Below are positions 58,061-64,000 of a DNA stretch of 64,000 nt, piece after piece. How positions within the stretch are numbered: position 1 is the stretch's first letter; each line of letters begins with the position of its first letter. The notes under the pieces were generated by a model. The model was not told where the DNA came from. It did not search any database and was given only the letters and a program-made list of their open reading frames with translations. This DNA comes from Maratus speciosus (Eukaryota; Arthropoda; Arachnida; Araneae; Salticidae): assembly GCA_963932465.1 (NCBI GenBank), contig OZ010791.1, positions 620,069,800 to 620,133,799 of the forward strand, given 5' to 3'. The translations under genes were made by a program, and so were the position numbers.

Positions 58061-58392
58061 AAAACTTCAAATGAATACTGAAATGAGCCTATTAATGGAG
58101 CATAACAGTTTCAAAATATTTTCTAAATTATCATTTATTTAGTTTTATTTCATTTTATTAATTTAAGTCTCACTTCTGCCTAATGCAGTGTAATAATGAT
58201 GTTTAATCAAACTGTGTTTTAAATAGTAATTTTTGAATTATTCCTAAAAGTAATAAGTACCTTTTAATAAAATAAAATATTACCTTTTAATAAAATAAAA
58301 ATTTACTTAGTACGTTTTAATAAAAATTAGACTTATAAATATCACTTGGCACATTTCAAATATTACGCGAGCAAAGCCGCGGGGTTTGCTAG

Positions 58393-58668
58393 TGTTAAAT
58401 AAAAGAATGGATGTTCTCCTGTTACATTTATTTGTGTTAAATAACATAAATAAAAGAAATAAAAGAATGTAATTTCGGAAAACAGCTAGTAATTTTTAAA
58501 TAAATGTGACATTTGCAAAAATACGAAGAAATAGTTGGATTGACTTGTCAACTCGTACTTTTCTCAATCTCTTATCAGATTTTTGAATCAGCTTAAAATT
58601 TTATTTCCTAGAATGAACGAAAAACCTTTTAAAAGGGGTGCATAACAGGTGTCTGTTCATATCTTTGT
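58393..58668. other. Spacer, nothing recognised
   Basis: AT-rich spacer with a local duplication of AAATAAAAGAATG (58398, 58456). Confidence 0.4.
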
Positions 58669-59685
58669 CCAATAGCTAATTCCTAAACAGTCATTTTTAG
58701 AAGTGTATCTCCGATGGCAAAAATGTTTCAAACATTCAAAAATCCATTTGCGTCAAAATAGTCATCTTAAAAAAAAGTACATTTTTATGCAGTTTCTGAG
58801 TCAGTGGTCGAAAGTAGCGTATACAAGTAGAGAAATTACAGTAGCTACTCTTTCCGGTAGTTTTTAGTGTAGAGCGATACATTTAAAAAAAAATGCAATT
58901 TGGCAAGAAATGCTATACAAAAAAATCACTAGTTTGTATTGAACATTGACGCTACTTCAGAAAAAAATGTACCATTCTTCTAGCGATGCGATCGAACTTT
59001 CTTCTCTTGTACAAATGTGTTCTGCACAACAACTTGCGAATGTCAGCAACTCGGCTGCAGGGTTTAGCAACGTATTGTATGACGTCAATTTTCCGTTGAC
59101 AGTTGCAGATACATCGAAATGCCAAAATCAAAGAAATTATTTTTCTTTCTGGAAACACTTGTCTTACTTATTAAATGATGTTTTAATGCTTCTCCTTTTG
59201 GAATTGTTTTATTTACATATATACATATATACATATATATATATATTATGACAGAGAAAATTAATAGTGACAAAAAGGATGAGTTTTTCCGACCATTTAC
59301 CTCTGTCATAGAAGTCATATTTAGAAAAACTTTCTCTAGAGAAGTAGAAAATTAATATTTCCCTACTTGTACGACCAAAGCTTACCGAGTTATGATACTA
59401 TGAAATGTAGATTTCTGCGTTTTCTGGTACTTGAAAAGAAAAAGCGTTTTTAATACCAGTAAACTAAAATTTCACAGAGACTATAACTTGGTAAGTTTTG
59501 ATTACACAAAAATGGAATTTTAACTGTTTTACTTGTTAGAGAAAAGAAAGTTTTTCTAAATATAACTTTTAGGACACAGATACCGTTTTTAAATTTAAAT
59601 TTCATATCTTAAGAAATTGCTATTTTGACATAAATGAACCTCTAACTATACCTCTACAACTAACAGTTTAGGAATGAGCTATTGG
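58669..59685. mobile_element. TIR element, about 1 kb
   Basis: The left end CCAATAGCTAATTCCTAAACAG and the right end (rc) CCAATAGCTCATTCCTAAACTG are inverted. Inward matches include CATTTGCGTCAAAATAGTCA versus CATTTATGTCAAAATAGCAA, giving TIRs of about 100 bp. No transposase frame. The open plus frame 58946-59251 runs into a microsatellite and shows no known domain. Confidence 0.55.
59214..59250. repeat. (ATAC/TA)n microsatellite
   Basis: ACATATATACATATATACATATATATATAT-type run; broken here into repeated ACATATAT units. Confidence 0.85.
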
Positions 59686-60850
59686 TCGACGGCAATAAGG
59701 AGAAACATAATGTAAATTTATATTTTAAAAAATCCAGGTAAAACTATAGATTTATTATACTTGATTGTTAAAATATAGAATTCTGACAGTAATTTTTTCT
59801 ATGTAAAACTTTCATAAATATCAATGCGTTACGGCAAATTTTTGTGCTTCCTGAAAATTTCATGTGCAGGTACCATGTCACAATGTGTTAATCAGAACTT
59901 GCCCTTCACGTCAAGTTCCTCAGGAAGACAGTGTTATAATGTTCATATCATAATTTCGATCGATCAAATTAAAAAAAAGTAATAAAAAATAGTTATTTTT
60001 TAGGATAGATGTTACAAGGCAGACTGGCATCGGAGAAATCAGCTGTAGTCTCTAGAATGCGCGTGTCCAGGTGCTCCCAAAATGATTTATTACAATGTTA
60101 TTAACTTTGGTATGCGATGACAATTTCTTTTTTCTATATGACATTCGAAGAATAAAATGTCTTCTGTAGGCGTACCAAAGTGGTGGACGATATGAATTTA
60201 AATCAACCACTCCCAAATATGTAGGTATATAATGAAATCAACGAATAGTAATCGATGATTTATTTTTTATCAAATTACAAGAAATCATTTGAGTTCGCGA
60301 AGTAATGGTCAACTCTTTAAGAGCAGAGACAATCTATTAATTTTTTTATGTAATAAGTTATATGTAAGTTAAGTGTATTTACATATGCAGAAACATAAAA
60401 ATCAGTATTTTAATAGGAGTTTCGAGTAATTAAGGTGTAATCATTAATCAATTGATAAACTAAGATTTCCGAATGTTTCATAAATCAGTTTAGGACTGTC
60501 TCACGTTTTATTAGAAACGTGTACGGAAGCTTTATATTATATAAAAGAATGAAAATTAAAATTGGTGAATAAATTTATTTCGAACGCATGTTTTCAAAAG
60601 GAATGACATTTCCATGTATATGTATGTACGTAGAACATTTTCCGTCCATTTATAATTTATTTTTATCCTTCGGATAGAGATACGTGTTTGAATTAGGGCG
60701 GGAGGGATATCTACGCTACGTAGAATTTTGCAATACTTCTATGATAACAATAACTTGCTGAAATTAAAACAGTAAATATTTATATAATAGATTCAAAACA
60801 CTGTACTAAAACTAGTATTGTGAACGAATTTTCACCGTGTTATTAATACA
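59686..60850. other. Non-coding, no gene seen
   Basis: AT-rich; a short less AT-rich patch at 60020-60080 has no supported exon signals. Confidence 0.4.
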
Positions 60851-61130
60851 AATGTTAAAAATCTACATATAATTACTTAAAAAGGTGCTAAAAACATAAA
60901 GATTAGTTAATATAACCCTGAGATCTTTCAAAACACACACGCGTTCATTTTCAAAAGGGTGAAGATGACTGACTGGGAATAAAAGAAAGGATTTTCTTTT
61001 ATTCCAGTCAGTCATGTTTTCCCTTTGAAAATGAACGCGTATGTGCTCGTAAGATCTCAGTGTTATATTAACTAATATCTTTATGTGTTTTTAGCACCTT
61101 TTAAGTAATTATATGTATGTTTTAACTTTT
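60851..61130. mobile_element. Near-perfect long hairpin (foldback element)
   Basis: Arms of about 138 bp separated by about 5 bases. Left landmarks AGGTGCTAAAAACATAAAG, TTAGTTAATATAACCCTGAG, CGCGTTCATTTTCAAAAGGG and GACTGACTGGGAATAAAAG all recur complemented at the right in mirror order. Weaker inverted similarity continues outward for some tens of bases. No ORF. Confidence 0.8.
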
Positions 61131-62180
61131 ATTGTAAATATTATGTGGCAGATATTTTCACTTGTTGTATCTTCAGAAAATATGATAAGAACCGGTAGTA
61201 ACTTTATTTAAGATAGTCATATATTTTTGTAAATCAACGGAGATAAATTCTTTTTGTTTGATAAAACGAATCAATATCACCAGAAAATATTCAACTAGTT
61301 TATATTGAACGAGTAATGGTACGAACACTAATAAACAATTTGTGAAATGAAACCAGGGACGTACCCAGAGAAATGCTTCTGAGGTTACAGCCCCGTCCGG
61401 GGATGGCAGCATATATCAGTAATTTTTTTTTTACCTTGTCACTCTACTGTATACTATACCAAGTAGACCAAAGATTTCAATATAATTGCAATGATCTTTT
61501 AAAAGTTTCTATGGATTTTCTTTGATGTACGCTTTGAGGTTTCCAGATAGAGAAAATGTTCCCTTTAATATCTTCCCTTTTTTAACAGAAGAATTCCGTA
61601 TGTTTTTTCCTGTGTGACTCTAGTTATTATTGCAACTTGTAAATGACATCGAAATACTACTTTTAAAAAACTTTAGAAAGTTACGACTGACTGTCCGTCC
61701 TCCCTTGTAAAGACTATTTAGGAAGAAAAGTTCACGGAAATACTAAAACTTCCAAATAGCGGACACTCTCAAGCTTACATATTTTGAGGGGTGCAGTGTC
61801 TCGATACGCATCCCCGGGACACCCATGAATTCAAAACTGAACAGTTTAAGTTTATGGAAATAGCATTTTGGTATTTTTAGGTTAAAACAGTATTTGTTTC
61901 AAAAGTTCGACTAACCAATGTAAGACTGATTTTTTATTGTAATTTAGTAGGTTTATTAGAAATGATGTAACAGTTCTTTCTTAATCATTTTTTTTCGCCG
62001 AAATTCGATGGGTTCCACATCATTATCCATCATAAACAGTTTCTTTGCAGAAACAAAAAGCTGTTTTTTTTTTTTTTTTAAATGCTATGCCTACAAATCC
62101 CTCAAAAAATGTATCCCTGGATTTAAAACTTTGTTGCAGCTTGAGCAAATAAGATTCAAAAAGATAAAAGAAAAACTCTC
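61131..62180. other. Non-coding; possible hAT-like terminus
   Basis: CCAGGGACGTACCCAGAG at about 61350 resembles hAT-type ends (CAGGGGCGTACCCAG) but no partner end or 8-bp duplication was established. Otherwise nothing. Confidence 0.35.
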
Positions 62181-62391
62181 CTAAAGGTGGTCATCAATAT
62201 TTTGCAAATCGCCGGAGATAACAAGAAAATTCTTTTCGGCTGATAAAATAACAAGCCCTAAAGACCTCAAACGTCGAAGCACGATTTCAATATGTGGCTC
62301 CACCTCTTTAATCTCATTCATCAACACCGGGCTGCCAATCATACGCTGATTTTCCATTGTTCGGACCTTTTCTATCAATCTTCTGTGTATA
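62181..62391 (-). CDS. Candidate 3-prime terminal exon, unknown protein
   Basis: On the minus strand an acceptor-like GCCGGTTTATTTATCAG ends at 62392, followed by about 70 open codons (IHRRLIEKVRTMENQRM ... EVEPHIEIVLRRLRSLGLV ... NFLVISGDLQNIDDHL) and a stop at 62181-62183. The segment is clearly less AT-rich than its flanks and has a balanced, soluble-protein composition with helical, charged stretches. It would enter in phase 2 (one base completing a codon). The frame also extends upstream to an in-frame ATG at 62439-62441, so a short single-exon gene is the alternative. I do not recognise the family; upstream exons would lie to the right, possibly beyond the window. Confidence 0.4.
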
Positions 62392-63526
62392 CTGATAAAT
62401 AAACCGGCGAAAACACAACGGAGGTAAGGTGTTAAAATCATTAGCCACTAAAACCCAAGTGCTAACAGTGAAAGTCAGATTGGATTCGAGATATAATTTA
62501 CAATGTCATGACAGAAATAGATTAAGGAGAATTATTCGAAAAATGCCTTACGGCCACAGCAACACAAACATTACTTTCTTGAAAGTAATAAAGTCACAAC
62601 AACCCATTTACTATATATTTATTACACTCTCTTGTTCAACCTAACTTGGTTCTTGTATATAGGATGATTGAAATTTGTAATCTATTTTTCATTCACTTCC
62701 TGATAGCCTAGAATTAAAAAGATTAAATACACCGGTATTTTTCCGATGACAATACAGCATTTTTATATTTTTAGAACTTAATTATAAATTAATTTCAAGG
62801 CGTTTTTCCGTTAGCCGGGCGCGGATTATAAATCATTACTTATTCTGGATTACAAACTGCACATGGCTTATTCCAACAGTTACAAAGCTCTTGTAGCGTT
62901 TTCTGCGTGTTTAGCTCAGGCTAATCATTTTAATTTTTTTTTATCCTTAATATAGGAAACCGGGGGGGGGGGGACATTATGCTCTACAGACTTTGTTTGC
63001 TCGTCTGACCCGTCCATCTTAGGCTATCAAATCAAATAGTTACAAGCCAAACTATGCTTGCTAAAATAAGCCAACTGGCTGAAACTGCAACTATGAAATA
63101 TTTTAAACACTCTAATTTAGAAAAAAAATAAAGTAATATATTTTTTAAGCATATGCTTTTATCAATTAATAGTTTAATATTAGATTATGATTATACGTTA
63201 AGAAAACAATTTAGAGATTCTAAATATATGGAATAGATGGTTCCCCCCCCCCCCCTTCTCGTTGCCAAAAATGTCTCAAAAAAGAAAGAGCAAAAATTAT
63301 AATATTTTAAATAAATTCGCTAGTTCACGATTTCTATCAAGTGTAAATGAAAGCGGTGGTTTTTTCATCATCGGTGTCCAATGCCAAATCAATACATTAC
63401 TAAACAACTCAATTGCAGTCATAAGAGTAATTTTAAGATAATCATTGAATCCTTGTAAAAGAGTTAAAAAAAAAAAAAAACTATTTGTACTCTTAAAGTA
63501 TTTTTAATTTGTATGAAATAGAATTA
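62392..63526. other. Non-coding; homopolymers
   Basis: G run at about 62962-62974 and C run at about 63243-63255. No gene or matched repeat found, apart from the possible upstream intron of the candidate exon. Confidence 0.4.
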
Positions 63527-63666
63527 TACAGTAAAGCCTGGTGGAAACGCAGGGAACGGAAGAATTATTCAGCCTTAGCAGATATTATTGTAATATTACC
63601 TTCGGAGCAAATTTAATTTTTCATTTAAGCAGGGTTCCATTAAATATAAGTTCAGTTTTTACTGTA
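63527..63666. mobile_element. Short pogo-like MITE
   Basis: 140 bp from TACAGTAAAGCCTG to (rc) TACAGTAAAAACTG, with a looser inner match (AACGCAGGGAACG / rc AATGGAACCCTGC). TA-bounded CAGT termini fit pogo/Tigger-type MITEs, but the TIR is short. Confidence 0.4.
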
Positions 63667-64000
63667 AAAACATAGCAGGAAACTTTTTTTTCAAGTCAAA
63701 AAAATTTGGAACCAATAAATAGTATATTTATTCAAATTTTAAAAAAATATCTGGTGGGTTAGCAGCAATGTAATAATTTCATTCTGAAATCTATACAGTG
63801 TTATTCCTAAAGATGTAGCCAAAAGCCTATTTCCTTAAATATTCTCCCTAGACATATACTTCCAATAGCAAAGTTTTGTGTAAGAAAAAAGGTTACATAA
63901 ATGATATACATAAGATGGCATACGTTACAAACTCCTGGAAGGTCTATTTGTGAAAATATGCAAACTAAATTTTTTTTATGCGGCGTCCGTAGAGTAAAAT
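63667..64000. other. Non-coding, no gene seen
   Basis: AT-rich window end; nothing recognised. Confidence 0.4.

Larger units (their letters stand above)
48615..58392 (+). mobile_element. Helitron with internal repeat units, split by a BEL element
   Basis: 5-prime end A|TCTATACTCCTATTATAAAG, continuing GAACTACCGAACCGATT, a start I recall from arthropod Helitrons. 3-prime end GCGAGCAAAGCCGCGGGGTTTGCTAG|T: a stem of eight pairs with one mismatch, followed by CTAG and T. Without the BEL element and its duplication it is about 2.64 kb and encodes no Rep/helicase. Most of its interior is an array of diverged repeat units. A|T flanks and absence of target duplication fit rolling-circle insertion. 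Confidence 0.8.

Overview
The window is AT-rich (roughly 30% GC by eye) eukaryotic DNA without operons, dense coding or rRNA. It is built almost entirely of nested transposable elements: Helitrons, BEL/Pao and Gypsy LTR retrotransposons, pogo/Tigger-like ends, TTAA- and TA-targeting MITEs and foldback elements. This mix fits a metazoan, most likely an arthropod. A chelicerate such as a spider is my guess, not something the sequence proves.

Left part (1-27 kb): mostly non-coding, with small TIR elements. A pogo/Tigger-like fragment lies near 1 kb. Three copies of one MITE family occur at 1.4-2.7 kb, one nested in a second family. A Helitron (4558-6569, minus) carries a nested 750-bp TTAA element. 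Two foldback elements lie near 15.5 and 18.1 kb. A degenerate tRNA-Thr-like sequence is at 17.6 kb, and TIR elements lie at 18.6-20.1 and 23.3-24.4 kb. Two short segments with good splice signals (8862-8994 and, weaker, 14736-14802) may be host exons.

Middle part (27.4-45.4 kb): a three-layer nest. The outermost layer is a DNA element with diverged inverted repeats of about 360 bp. It carries, on the minus strand, a decayed gene for a protein with acidic (EADT, DTD) motifs and a Cys-rich C-terminus. That gene is cut in two by a 14.7-kb Gypsy-type LTR element (LTRs 28930-30606 and 41953-43630, gag-pol on the minus strand, broken by one stop and three frameshifts). Inside the Gypsy element is an unexplained GC-rich 1.69-kb segment (33404-35091) bounded by exact 16-bp direct repeats.

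Right part (45.4-64 kb): a piggyBac-like TTAA MITE, a second copy of the left-hand Helitron (47166-48588, plus, inverted relative to the first), and then another Helitron (48615-58392) into which a complete BEL/Pao retrotransposon is inserted. That BEL element has apparently identical 681-bp LTRs, an AAAGG target duplication and an uninterrupted 1742-residue polyprotein. It is the only intact gene in the window and looks very young. The last 5 kb hold a TIR element, a 280-bp near-perfect hairpin, a possible terminal host exon (62181-62391, minus) and a short pogo-like MITE.

Functionally, the window records successive insertions rather than a cooperating gene set. Family names rest on motifs, termini and target-site duplications read by eye; no similarity search was possible.
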